Translations under genes and position numbers: made by a program
Notes under the pieces: generated by a model
The model's database searches: none
What the model was told of the DNA's origin: nothing
Seen by the model: only the letters and a program-made list of their open reading frames with translations
Shown here: piece after piece, positions 49,215 to 57,800 of the stretch
How the letters are laid out: each line of letters starts with the position of its first letter
Numbering within the stretch: position 1 is the first letter of the stretch
Assembly (NCBI GenBank): GCA_947087645.1
Contig: CAMUDN010000006.1
Location: forward strand, 22,540-86,539
Direction of reading: 5' to 3'
Source: an uncultured Bulleidia sp.
Lineage (GTDB): Bacteria > Bacillota_I > Bacilli_A > Erysipelotrichales > Erysipelotrichaceae
DNA: 64,000 bases

Positions 49215-51860
49215 ATGACAAAATGTAAATATGTTTACCAATTTCGTGAAGGTAATGGTAAAATGCGTGAATTATTAGGTGGTAAAGGAGCTAATTTAGC
49301 TGAAATGAAAAATCTTGGTATGCCTGTACCAGAAGGATTTACTGTTTCAACAGAAGCTTGTACGGCATATTATGATGATGGTCAAAAAATTAATCAAACA
49401 ATTTTAGCCGAAATAGATCGCAATGTAGTGTGGTTAGAAGAAATTAGTGGTAAGAAATTAGGTGATCGTAAAAATCCTCTATTAGTTTCTGTCCGTTCTG
49501 GTGCTCGAGCATCTATGCCTGGTATGATGGATACTATTTTGAATTTAGGCATGAATGATGAAGTTGTTAAAGTTGTTGAAGAAAAGACAAATAATACTCG
49601 TTTTGCATATGATTCTTATCGGCGTTTTATTCAGATGTTTTCAGATGTTGTAATGGGTTTAGATAAAGCTAAATTTGAAAAGATAATTGATGAAGTTAAA
49701 GCTAAAAGAGGAGTGACTCTGGATATTGAATTAAATGGTGAAGATATGAAGGAGTTAGCTAAGCGATTTAAAGCTTTCTATGAAGAAAATTTACATGAAT
49801 CATTTCCACAAGATCCACATGTTCAATTAGTTCGTTCCATAGAAGCTGTTTTTCGTTCATGGAATAATGAGCGGGCTATCTTTTATCGGCGAATGAATGA
49901 TATTCCATCATCATGGGGAACAGCAGTTAATGTCATGGAAATGGTATTTGGTAATATGGGTAATGATTGTGGTACAGGGGTTGCTTTTACACGTAATCCG
50001 GCAACTGGTGAAAAGAAACTTTTTGGTGAATTTTTGATGAATGCTCAAGGTGAAGATGTTGTTGCAGGTATTCGGACACCCCAGCCAATATCTGAATTAG
50101 CGGAAACAATGCCTAATGCTTATCATGATTTTGTACAGATTTGTGAACGTTTAGAGAAACATTATCATGATATGCAAGATATGGAATTTACCATAGAACA
50201 TGGAAAATTATTTATGTTACAGACACGTAATGCTAAACGGACAGCAAATGCGGCATTAAAAGTTGCTGTAGATATGGAAAAAGAAGGATTAGTAAGTAAA
50301 GAACAAGCTTTATTAATGGTTGAGCCAAAACAACTAGATGATTTATTACATCCCCAATTTGATCAAAAAGCTTTAAAAGCAAAAGCTAATGATATTATTG
50401 CTAAAGGTTTAGCTGCTTCCCCGGGAGCTGCTAGTGGGGAGATAGTTTTTACTGCTGAAGAAGCTAAATTAAAGGCATCATTAGGTCGTAAAGTTGTTCT
50501 TGTACGTTTAGAAACAAGTCCAGAAGATATTGAAGGAATGCATGTTTCACAAGGTATTTTAACAGTACGTGGTGGCATGACTTCACATGCAGCAGTAGTT
50601 GCTCGTGGTATGGGAACATGTTGTGTATCTGGAGCTGGCATGATTCAAGTTGATGAAGAAAAAGGTGAAATGATAGTTGCTGATGAAGTGTTTAAAGCTG
50701 GTGATATTATTTCTTTAGATGGTTCAACAGGTAATGTATACCGGGGTAAGATTGAAACAGTACCTGCAACTATTGCGGGTGATTTTAAAACTTTTATGGC
50801 ATGGGCTGATGCTATTAGAACAATGAAAATAAGAACGAATGCTGATACACCAGAAGATGCTTTGAAAGCAGTTGAATTTGGCGCTGAAGGAGTAGGCTTA
50901 GTTAGAACGGAACATATGTTCTTTAATTCGCAAGAAAGAATTAATGCTATTAGAGAACTTTGCATAGCAACTAATGAACAGCAACGTAAAAAAGCCTTAG
51001 ATATTCTTGAACCAATGCAACAAGCTGATTTTGAAGGTATTTATGAAGCAATGGCTGGTCGCAGTGTGACGATTCGTTTACTAGATCCACCATTACATGA
51101 ATTTTTACCAAAAACAACACAAGAAGCGGAGCAAGTAGCGAAAGATTTAGGTGTTACAGTTGATGATATTGTTTTAGCTGCTGCTAATTTACATGAATTT
51201 AATCCAATGATGGGACATCGTGGTTGTCGTTTAGATGTTACTTATCCAGCAATTGGTAAAATGCAAGCAAGAGCAATTATGAAGGCAGCTATTGCGGTTA
51301 ATAGACGTCATCCTGACTATAAGTTAGTTCCAGAAGTAATGATTCCACTAGTTGGTGAAAAGAAAGAATTAGATTATGTTGCAAGTATTATTCGAACAAC
51401 TTTTGAAAAAGTTTTGCAAGAAGAAGGGGTTAGTCAAACATATAAAATAGGCACAATGATTGAAATTCCAAGAGCGGCTTTAATTGCAGATGAGCTTGCT
51501 CAAACAGCTGAATTTTTCTCTTTTGGTACAAATGATTTAACACAAATGACATTTGGTTTTTCCCGTGATGATGCAGGTAAATTTTTAGAAGATTATTATA
51601 ATAAACATATTTATGAAAGTGATCCTTTTGCCCATGTGGATATAAATGGGGTTGGGCAATTGATTAAGATGGCTTGTGAAAAAGGACGTAAAGCACGTCA
51701 AGATATACATTTAGGTGTATGTGGTGAACATGGTGGTGATCCAGCAAGTATTGCTTTCTTTCAAAAATGTGGTTTAAATTATGTTTCATGTTCACCATAT
51801 CGTGTACCTATTGCACGTTTGGCAGCTGCCCAGGCAGTGATTAAAGAAAAACAAAATTAA
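49215..51860 (+). CDS. ppdK: Pyruvate, phosphate dikinase
   Basis: Interconverts pyruvate + ATP + Pi with PEP + AMP + PPi; in fermentative anaerobes it works in glycolysis or gluconeogenesis. The 881-residue protein shows the N-terminal nucleotide domain ('GGKGANLAEM', 'VSVRSGARASMPGMMDTILNLG', read in parts), the phosphohistidine 'GGMTSHAAVVARGMG' (His458), and the C-terminal PEP/pyruvate domain with 'GLVRTEHMFF', 'EFFSFGTNDLTQMTFGFSRDD' (read in parts) and catalytic Cys in 'GVCGEHGGDP'. ATG 49215 lies after TGGAGG; TTG 49203 is upstream of it. No PpdK regulatory protein gene is adjacent. Confidence 0.97.
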   Translation: MTKCKYVYQFREGNGKMRELLGGKGANLAEMKNLGMPVPEGFTVSTEACTAYYDDGQKINQTILAEIDRNVVWLEEISGKKLGDRKNPLLVSVRSGARASMPGMMDTILNLGMNDEVVKVVEEKTNNTRFAYDSYRRFIQMFSDVVMGLDKAKFEKIIDEVKAKRGVTLDIELNGEDMKELAKRFKAFYEENLHESFPQDPHVQLVRSIEAVFRSWNNERAIFYRRMNDIPSSWGTAVNVMEMVFGNMGNDCGTGVAFTRNPATGEKKLFGEFLMNAQGEDVVAGIRTPQPISELAETMPNAYHDFVQICERLEKHYHDMQDMEFTIEHGKLFMLQTRNAKRTANAALKVAVDMEKEGLVSKEQALLMVEPKQLDDLLHPQFDQKALKAKANDIIAKGLAASPGAASGEIVFTAEEAKLKASLGRKVVLVRLETSPEDIEGMHVSQGILTVRGGMTSHAAVVARGMGTCCVSGAGMIQVDEEKGEMIVADEVFKAGDIISLDGSTGNVYRGKIETVPATIAGDFKTFMAWADAIRTMKIRTNADTPEDALKAVEFGAEGVGLVRTEHMFFNSQERINAIRELCIATNEQQRKKALDILEPMQQADFEGIYEAMAGRSVTIRLLDPPLHEFLPKTTQEAEQVAKDLGVTVDDIVLAAANLHEFNPMMGHRGCRLDVTYPAIGKMQARAIMKAAIAVNRRHPDYKLVPEVMIPLVGEKKELDYVASIIRTTFEKVLQEEGVSQTYKIGTMIEIPRAALIADELAQTAEFFSFGTNDLTQMTFGFSRDDAGKFLEDYYNKHIYESDPFAHVDINGVGQLIKMACEKGRKARQDIHLGVCGEHGGDPASIAFFQKCGLNYVSCSPYRVPIARLAAAQAVIKEKQN

Positions 51861-51898
51861 GTTGATGATGTATAAATAAATAGCTAGTTAGGATTTTT

Positions 51899-51945
51899 AA
51901 AGAAAAAGCCTTATGGGCAGAAGTTTATAAGGCTTTTCTTTTTTA
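51899..51945 (+). terminator. Terminator after ppdK
   Basis: AAAGAAAAAGCCTTAT (51899-51914) pairs with ATAAGGCTTTTCTTT (51927-51942), followed by T. The 270 bases from here to 52217 hold no gene; they are rich in A and T tracts. Confidence 0.83.
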
Positions 51946-52115
51946 GCAATAAATATGAAAATGATAAAAAAGGTTGAAAATTAAAATATTTTCGGTATTA
52001 GTTATTAAGATCAATTGCTTAAAATAGTCAAAAAATTATTGTGAAAAAGAAAATATATATCACAAATATTGTTAAAAAATAAAGTTATACAATAAGAAAA
52101 GTGAAAATTTGGTAA

Positions 52116-52127
52116 AACTTATAAGTT
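52116..52127. promoter_or_regulatory. 12-bp palindrome upstream of the RHH-like gene
   Basis: AACTTATAAGTT is a perfect palindrome about 90 bp upstream of the gene start, inside A-tract-rich DNA; a candidate operator. A TATAAT at 52193-52198 may be the gene's -10. Confidence 0.35.
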
Positions 52128-52217
52128 GATGTCAATTTTTTGTAAAAAAAGTATTTATTTTTTTGAAAATAGTAGTATAAATAGATGTGTCATATAATGT
52201 AGAAGGGATGTGTGTAC

Positions 52218-52592
52218 ATGAGAAAGGTACATAATGGAAAAGTTTATGATACAGATACCGCTAGTTTTGTGATGACCTTAAATGTTGATGGATTGAAGCG
52301 GGATCTTTATCAAAAATCAACAGGAGAATTTTTCCTGTATGATGAAAATTCAAAGAGAATGCGTCCATTGTTGTTTAAAGACGCTCAAAAATATGTTTTT
52401 GAACAAGGTAGTAAAGAAGTACAAGAAAAGTATTTTGGGAAAATAACTAGTGATCGAGAGAAAATTTTAATTTCCGCCTATATTACGAAAGAACAAAAAG
52501 CGCATTTAAAAAGAGCAGCTGCAATTAGAGGATTATCTATTTCTTCCTTAATTGGTCAATGGGCTGAAACTTTAGAACATTTAGACAAATAG
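52218..52592 (+). CDS. Putative ribbon-helix-helix regulator with 'YDTDTA' N-domain
   Basis: A 124-residue protein. The N-terminal half ('KVHNGKVYDTDTASFVMTL', 'LYQKSTGEFFLYDEN') resembles a small domain seen in proteins of clostridial mobile elements, from memory. The C-terminal part (about 84-120, 'LISAYITKEQKAHLKRAAAIRGLSISSLIGQWAET', read in parts) has the strand-helix-helix pattern of RHH DNA-binding proteins. It may be a stray antitoxin/copy-control-type regulator; no toxin gene is adjacent. ATG 52218 is chosen (AGAAGGG about 10 bases ahead); GTG 52212 is possible. Monocistronic. Confidence 0.65.
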   Translation: MRKVHNGKVYDTDTASFVMTLNVDGLKRDLYQKSTGEFFLYDENSKRMRPLLFKDAQKYVFEQGSKEVQEKYFGKITSDREKILISAYITKEQKAHLKRAAAIRGLSISSLIGQWAETLEHLDK

Positions 52593-52614
52593 AAGACAGA
52601 TGTCTTCTTTTTTT
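52591..52614 (+). terminator. Terminator after the RHH-like gene
   Basis: AGAAGACA/TGTCTTCT with a GA loop, followed by six T, overlapping the stop codon. Confidence 0.8.
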
Positions 52615-52619
52615 ATAAA
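52614..52619 (+). promoter_or_regulatory. -10 box placed for a near-leaderless rarA mRNA
   Basis: TATAAA ends eight bases before ATG 52628, predicting a leader of 0-2 bases. No ribosome site exists and a terminator is directly upstream. Confidence 0.45.
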
Positions 52620-52627
52620 ATATAGTT

Positions 52628-53947
52628 ATGAATTTATTTGATAATGAAAAATTTAATCAAGAGCCATTAGCTAAGCGTATGTGTCCAACATCATTAGAAG
52701 ATTTTATTGGTCAAAAACATATCTTAGCTAAAGATAAGTTACTTTATCGAGCTATTCAAGCTGATCGTTTAGGTTCTATTATTTTAACTGGTCCACCAGG
52801 TACAGGTAAGACATCTTTAGCAACGGTCATTGCTCAAACAACGAAGTCATATTTTATAACAATAAATGCAACTGTTGCTGGTAAAAAAGAGATGGTTGAT
52901 GTTATTCAAGAAGCAAAAAAAAGGAAGATAACAAAGGGACAAAAAACCATTTTATTTGTTGATGAAATTCATCGTTTTAATAAAGCACAACAAGATTATC
53001 TATTACCATATGTTGAAGAAGGTCTCATAGTTTTAATTGGTGCAACAACGGAAAATCCTTATTTTGAAGTTAATCAAGCTTTGCTTTCAAGAAGTACAGT
53101 TTTTCAATTAAAAGCATTATCTGTTAAAGATATTGAAAGTTTATTGTATCGAGCAGTTCATGATCTTAAAGGAATGGCTTCTTTTCAAGCAGTTGTCGAT
53201 CAGGATGTTTATACTTTTTTAGCTAAGGCTAGTGATGGTGATGCTAGAGTTGCTTTAAATGCGATTGAATTAGCAATTTTAACAACCCCAGCAGCGGAAG
53301 ATGGTAATCGCTATATTGACTTAAAGGTTGTTAGTGAATGTATACAAAAAAAGATTCTGCATTATGATAAAGATGCGGATAATCATTATGATATTATTTC
53401 TGCTTTTATTAAAAGTATTCGTGGTTCGGATCCAGATGCTGCTATTTATTATTTAGCAAGAATGTTAGAAGCGGGTGAAGATATTCATTTTATTAGTCGA
53501 AGAATGATTATTTCTGCTAGTGAAGATATTGGTAATGCTGATCCAAGGGCGTTAATTATAGCCACAAATGCTGCTTTAGCTATTGAAAGAGTAGGCTTAC
53601 CAGAAGCGGCTATTATTCTATCACAAGCTTGTCATTATCTTGCTACAGCTCCTAAATCAAATGCGACTTATTTATCGTTAAAGAGAGCAAAAGAAGCTGT
53701 CAAGCGATTTGGTAACTTAGCTATACCAGCTTATTTGCGTAATATTGTTATTAAAGGAGAAGAGAATATTGGTAAGGAAAAAGGTTATAAATATGCCCAT
53801 GATTATCCTCATCATTATGTTGAACAACAATATTTACCAGATATGATTAAAGATCAATGTTTTTATAAATTAAGTAATGTCGGTTATGAAGCTAAATTAA
53901 AAAAATATTTAATTGCTATTGGCAAACATAAAATAGGTGAAGAGTAA
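52628..53947 (+). CDS. rarA: Replication-associated recombination protein RarA (MgsA)
   Basis: AAA+ ATPase acting at stalled replication forks. The 439-residue protein has 'PLAKRMCPTSLEDFIGQKH', Walker A 'GPPGTGKTS', Walker B 'LFVDEIHRFNKAQQD', sensor 'IGATTENPYFEVNQALLSR' and the C-terminal tetramer domain ('SIRGSDPDAAIYYLARML', 'ASEDIGNADPRAL'). Complete for the family. The gene lacks a Shine-Dalgarno sequence; the ATG is set by protein homology. Confidence 0.95.
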   Translation: MNLFDNEKFNQEPLAKRMCPTSLEDFIGQKHILAKDKLLYRAIQADRLGSIILTGPPGTGKTSLATVIAQTTKSYFITINATVAGKKEMVDVIQEAKKRKITKGQKTILFVDEIHRFNKAQQDYLLPYVEEGLIVLIGATTENPYFEVNQALLSRSTVFQLKALSVKDIESLLYRAVHDLKGMASFQAVVDQDVYTFLAKASDGDARVALNAIELAILTTPAAEDGNRYIDLKVVSECIQKKILHYDKDADNHYDIISAFIKSIRGSDPDAAIYYLARMLEAGEDIHFISRRMIISASEDIGNADPRALIIATNAALAIERVGLPEAAIILSQACHYLATAPKSNATYLSLKRAKEAVKRFGNLAIPAYLRNIVIKGEENIGKEKGYKYAHDYPHHYVEQQYLPDMIKDQCFYKLSNVGYEAKLKKYLIAIGKHKIGEE

Positions 53948-54005
53948 ATAAATATTAGTCGTTTTATTTAGAAAGTACTAAGATAGAGAAAAGTGAGGTT
54001 TTATT

Positions 54006-56291
54006 ATGGCAGAAATAGTTCCTATTTATAATGTGGTTATTCTTCCTCATGCAACAGTCATTTTAACTGCTAAATCATACCAAGAAACAACTGGAAAAGT
54101 TGCCAAACAGAATGAAGAAGTATATTTTGCTATTGCTAAGAATATCTTGACAGATAATAATTTCACAACAAATAACTTCTATGATTATGGTGTTAGTGGA
54201 GTGATTAGTGAAATCAGTGATAATGCATATGTTGTGATTAAAACTTATCATCGTATTTTGTTTGTGGGTTTGCATATTGATAAGGATCATCATGTTTCTT
54301 GTCTTGAAGTGCATAAGGCAAATGAACGGAATGATCTTTATAGTGATGATTATGATGAGCGTATGCAAGGTTTAAAAGATAGTTTAATTCAATTTATGTC
54401 GCAATATCGTTGGGCTATTGGTGCTAAGAGTTATATTCAAAATATGGATAGTCCGGAAGAAATAATTACTGGTATTTCACAACTTTTACCTTTATCAGCT
54501 AATGACAAATATGAGCTATTGAGAATAACTTCACGGCGTAAACGTTTTTTGTTGATTGAAAAATATATACTTGAATATACAGAAATGAATAATGTGTCAT
54601 CAGCTGCAAGTAGTGCTCAAGAAGCAGGTAATCGGAAAATTTATCGCGAAATGGCGATTAAAAAACAAATCGAGTATTTGCAAAAAGAACTAGATGAAAT
54701 GCATCCAGAAAATATTAGTGAAATAAGAAAATTAGAAAAACGAATTAAAGATTCTGCTATGAATGAAATTGCTCGTAAGGAAAGTGAAAAAACACTAGCG
54801 AGGATGCAACAAGAAGGTGAAAATTCAACTGAATATGATAAGCTTTATGATTATTTAGATTTTTTATGCAGTTTAAATTGGGCTAAAGAGAAAGCAGTGA
54901 AAATTGATATTCAGCAAGCACAACATATTTTAGATGAAAAACATAGTGGTCTTAAAAAAGTTAAAAAACGTATTTTGGAACAGATTGCTATTATGAATTT
55001 AAAGCAGAAACAATCAGGCTCAATATTACTTTTTGTTGGTCCACCAGGTACAGGTAAGACATCAGTTGGTAAATCAATAGCTTTTGCTTTGAATCGACCA
55101 TATGCTCGTATTTCATTAGGTGGTGTACAAGATAGTTCAGATATATTTGGCTTTCGGCGAACTTATGTTGGATCAATGCCAGGTAGAATCATGGATGCGA
55201 TGCAAAAAGCTAATGCTTCTAATCCAGTTATGGTATTAGATGAAATAGATAAATTATCTTCTTCTTATCATGGTGATCCAGCAGCTGCTTTATTAGAAGT
55301 GCTTGATCCTGAACAAAATAAGACTTTTGTTGATCATTATATGAATGTTCCATATGATTTATCAGATGTTTTTTTCATTTGTACAGCTAATTCTTTAGAT
55401 ACTATTCCTGAGCCTTTATTAAATCGTATGGAAATTATTGAGTTTCAAGGTTATTCAGCACTTGAAAAATTTGCGATAGCTAAAAATTATCTTTTACCAA
55501 ATGCTATGGCTGATAATGGTATCAAAGAAACAAAATTAGTTATAACTGATGATATTATCAAAAAGATTATTGATGATTATACAATGGAAAGTGGTGTTCG
55601 TGGTTTAAAGCAAGAATTAGATAAAATATGTCGGTATACAGCTTTAAAAATTGTTGAGGGACGCAAAACAAAATTAGTAATTAGTCAAAAGAAGTTAAAT
55701 GAGATCTTAGATGAACGATCATTAGAACATAATATTATTCATAAAAAAACCAAAGCTGGGATTGTTACTGGCTTAGCATGGACACCGACAGGTGGTGAAA
55801 TTCTTTTTATTGAAACATTGAAAACAGTTGGAAAAGGTAATTTACATATTACTGGTCAATTAGGTTCAGTCATGCAAGAATCAGTCCAAATTGCTTTGAG
55901 TTTAGTTAAATATTTATTGCCAAATAAAGAAAAAGAAATTGAAAATAGTGATCTACATATTCATTTTCCTTCAGGAGCTGTAAAAAAAGATGGTCCTAGT
56001 GCCGGTATTACAATTACGACTGCTTTAGCTTCTTTATTGACAAATCATAAAGTTGATCCAAGTATTGCCATGACCGGTGAAGTTTCTTTAAGGGGAGATG
56101 TTATGCCAATTGGTGGTTTAGTTGAAAAGTTGATGGCAGCTGCAAGAGAAGGAGTAAAAACAGTTCTTATTCCTAAAGATAATGAACAAGATTTAAAAGA
56201 TGTGCCAAAGGAAGTAAAAGATCAGCTTAAGATTATACCAGTTTTAAGTGTTTGCGATGTTTTACATAAAGTAGGAATTTCTTTAAAATAG
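54006..56291 (+). CDS. lon: ATP-dependent protease Lon
   Basis: Hexameric cytoplasmic protease for damaged and regulatory proteins. The 761-residue protein has an N-terminal LON substrate domain (1-190), Walker A 'GPPGTGKTS', 'VMVLDEIDKLSSSYHGDPA', and the protease domain with Ser665 in 'KDGPSAG' and Lys708 in 'GGLVEKLMAA', the Ser-Lys dyad at the normal spacing of 43. The N-domain is somewhat divergent, as in mycoplasma-like relatives. RBS is GTGAGG. No HrcA or CtsR site was spotted in the 58-bp gap upstream. Confidence 0.95.
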   Translation: MAEIVPIYNVVILPHATVILTAKSYQETTGKVAKQNEEVYFAIAKNILTDNNFTTNNFYDYGVSGVISEISDNAYVVIKTYHRILFVGLHIDKDHHVSCLEVHKANERNDLYSDDYDERMQGLKDSLIQFMSQYRWAIGAKSYIQNMDSPEEIITGISQLLPLSANDKYELLRITSRRKRFLLIEKYILEYTEMNNVSSAASSAQEAGNRKIYREMAIKKQIEYLQKELDEMHPENISEIRKLEKRIKDSAMNEIARKESEKTLARMQQEGENSTEYDKLYDYLDFLCSLNWAKEKAVKIDIQQAQHILDEKHSGLKKVKKRILEQIAIMNLKQKQSGSILLFVGPPGTGKTSVGKSIAFALNRPYARISLGGVQDSSDIFGFRRTYVGSMPGRIMDAMQKANASNPVMVLDEIDKLSSSYHGDPAAALLEVLDPEQNKTFVDHYMNVPYDLSDVFFICTANSLDTIPEPLLNRMEIIEFQGYSALEKFAIAKNYLLPNAMADNGIKETKLVITDDIIKKIIDDYTMESGVRGLKQELDKICRYTALKIVEGRKTKLVISQKKLNEILDERSLEHNIIHKKTKAGIVTGLAWTPTGGEILFIETLKTVGKGNLHITGQLGSVMQESVQIALSLVKYLLPNKEKEIENSDLHIHFPSGAVKKDGPSAGITITTALASLLTNHKVDPSIAMTGEVSLRGDVMPIGGLVEKLMAAAREGVKTVLIPKDNEQDLKDVPKEVKDQLKIIPVLSVCDVLHKVGISLK

Positions 56292-56307
56292 TTTCAGATT
56301 GAAACAG

Positions 56308-56336
56308 TAGACAGTTAGGTAAAACTAACCTATACT
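56308..56336 (+). promoter_or_regulatory. pepC promoter with an inverted repeat in the spacer
   Basis: TAGACA (56308-56313), 17-base spacer, TATACT (56331-56336). GTTAG/CTAAC (56314-56318 and 56325-56329) lies within the spacer and could be an operator. Confidence 0.65.
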
Positions 56337-56357
56337 AATTAGAATAGAGGTGAAAAT

Positions 56358-57671
56358 ATGAAAATTGAAATTAAAGAAATAGAAAAATTACAGAAAAAAT
56401 ATGCTAAAAATGATAAAGCTAAAGTTTTACGGCATGCTTTAAGTACACATAGTTTAAATGAAGTTGTGCATAATGAGATGGCTGATCGTGATAATGTTAA
56501 TATTTTTTCGCTTGACTTAGAAACAATGCCAGTAACAAATCAGTTACAATCTGGACGTTGTTGGATTTTCTCGGCTTTAAATGTTTTACGAGAAGTAGTT
56601 GCTAAGAAGTATAATGTTGAAGAATTAGAATTGTCTCAAAATTATGTTGCTTTTTTTGATAAACTTGAAAAAGCTAATTTCTTCATGAATTGTGCTATTA
56701 AGGAAATTGCGAATGGTTTACATTCTGAAAAGATGCGTTTCTTACTTGCTGAAGTAGTTGGCGATGGTGGTCAATGGAATATGCTCGTAAGTTTGATTCG
56801 TAAATATGGTATTGTTGTTAAATCGGCAATGCCTGAAACTTTTCAGTCATCACATACCAATTCAAATATTCTTTTGAATCGTCGTTTACGTCGTTTTGTT
56901 TTGGATATTCAAGGTAAAAATGTTCAAGAAATTGAGAAACTTCATCAAGAAGCATTATCTGAAATTTATGGTTTATTAGCTTCTTGTTTTGGTGTTCCAC
57001 CAAAGAGCTTTACATGGGAATATCGTGATAAAGATAAAAAATTCCATCGGCTTGAAAATTTAAATCCGGTTGAATTTTATGAAGGACTAGATATTCATTT
57101 AGAAGATTATATTTATATCATTAATGGTCCAACAGCTGATAAATCATTTTATCAAACATACTCAGTTGAGTTACTTGGTAATGTTGTTGATGGAGAAGAT
57201 ATTTGTCTTTTGAATTTACCTATGGATGAATTAAAAGCTTCTGTTATAGCTCAAATGAAAGATGGTATGCCAACATGGTTTGGTTGTGATTGTTCAAAAT
57301 TTGGTGATCGTAATACAGGTGCTTGGGATGATCAACAATTCGCTTATGCTGAAAGTTTCGATATGAAGTTAGAAATGAGTAAAGCTGAAATGCTTGACAG
57401 TCATGAATCCATGATGAATCATGCTATGGTGTTGACAGGTGTTAATTTAGTTAATGATAAGCCTAATAGATGGAAGATTGAAAATTCTTGGGGTGATAAG
57501 ATTGCTCATAAGGGATATTTTATTGCTTCTGATACATGGTTTGATCAATATGTTTATGTTGCTGCCGTTAATAAGAAATATTTAAGTAAAGAAGCATTAG
57601 CAGCTTTAGATAAGCCATCGAAAGTATTGCCAGCATGGGATCCATTTGGAACATTAGCTAAAGTTAAATAA
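56358..57671 (+). CDS. pepC: Aminopeptidase C (bleomycin hydrolase family)
   Basis: Cytoplasmic cysteine aminopeptidase of family C1B that trims peptides. The 437-residue protein has the active Cys68 in 'QSGRCWIFSALNVLR', His355 in 'MNHAMVLTGV' and Asn376 in 'IENSWG', the complete papain-like triad. Length is typical (435-450). RBS AGAGGTG. Own promoter and terminator; with pepF and Lon it forms the peptide-degrading set of the window. Confidence 0.96.
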   Translation: MKIEIKEIEKLQKKYAKNDKAKVLRHALSTHSLNEVVHNEMADRDNVNIFSLDLETMPVTNQLQSGRCWIFSALNVLREVVAKKYNVEELELSQNYVAFFDKLEKANFFMNCAIKEIANGLHSEKMRFLLAEVVGDGGQWNMLVSLIRKYGIVVKSAMPETFQSSHTNSNILLNRRLRRFVLDIQGKNVQEIEKLHQEALSEIYGLLASCFGVPPKSFTWEYRDKDKKFHRLENLNPVEFYEGLDIHLEDYIYIINGPTADKSFYQTYSVELLGNVVDGEDICLLNLPMDELKASVIAQMKDGMPTWFGCDCSKFGDRNTGAWDDQQFAYAESFDMKLEMSKAEMLDSHESMMNHAMVLTGVNLVNDKPNRWKIENSWGDKIAHKGYFIASDTWFDQYVYVAAVNKKYLSKEALAALDKPSKVLPAWDPFGTLAKVK

Positions 57672-57682
57672 ATTTAGACATT

Positions 57683-57717
57683 AAAGTATATTGCTTGAAT
57701 AAGCAATATACTTTTTA
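57683..57717 (+). terminator. Terminator after pepC
   Basis: AAGTATATTGCTT (57683-57695) pairs perfectly with AAGCAATATACTT (57701-57713), followed by TTT. Confidence 0.83.
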
Positions 57718-57800
57718 AATGTTGGAGTAAAGATAAAACATCTTAAGATTATCTTTAATGTGCATTGCCTTTAAGAAAAAGTTAGTTCACAATAAAATAA

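Noticed and set aside
49203..51860. ppdK and ptsI as a tandem gene duplication
   Set aside because: They share PEP-enzyme domains by ancient homology but differ in length, architecture and position 11 kb apart.
56291..56305. GTTTCA/TGAAAC hairpin as the lon terminator
   Set aside because: Six pairs with a three-base loop and no T run; more likely chance or part of the pepC control region.
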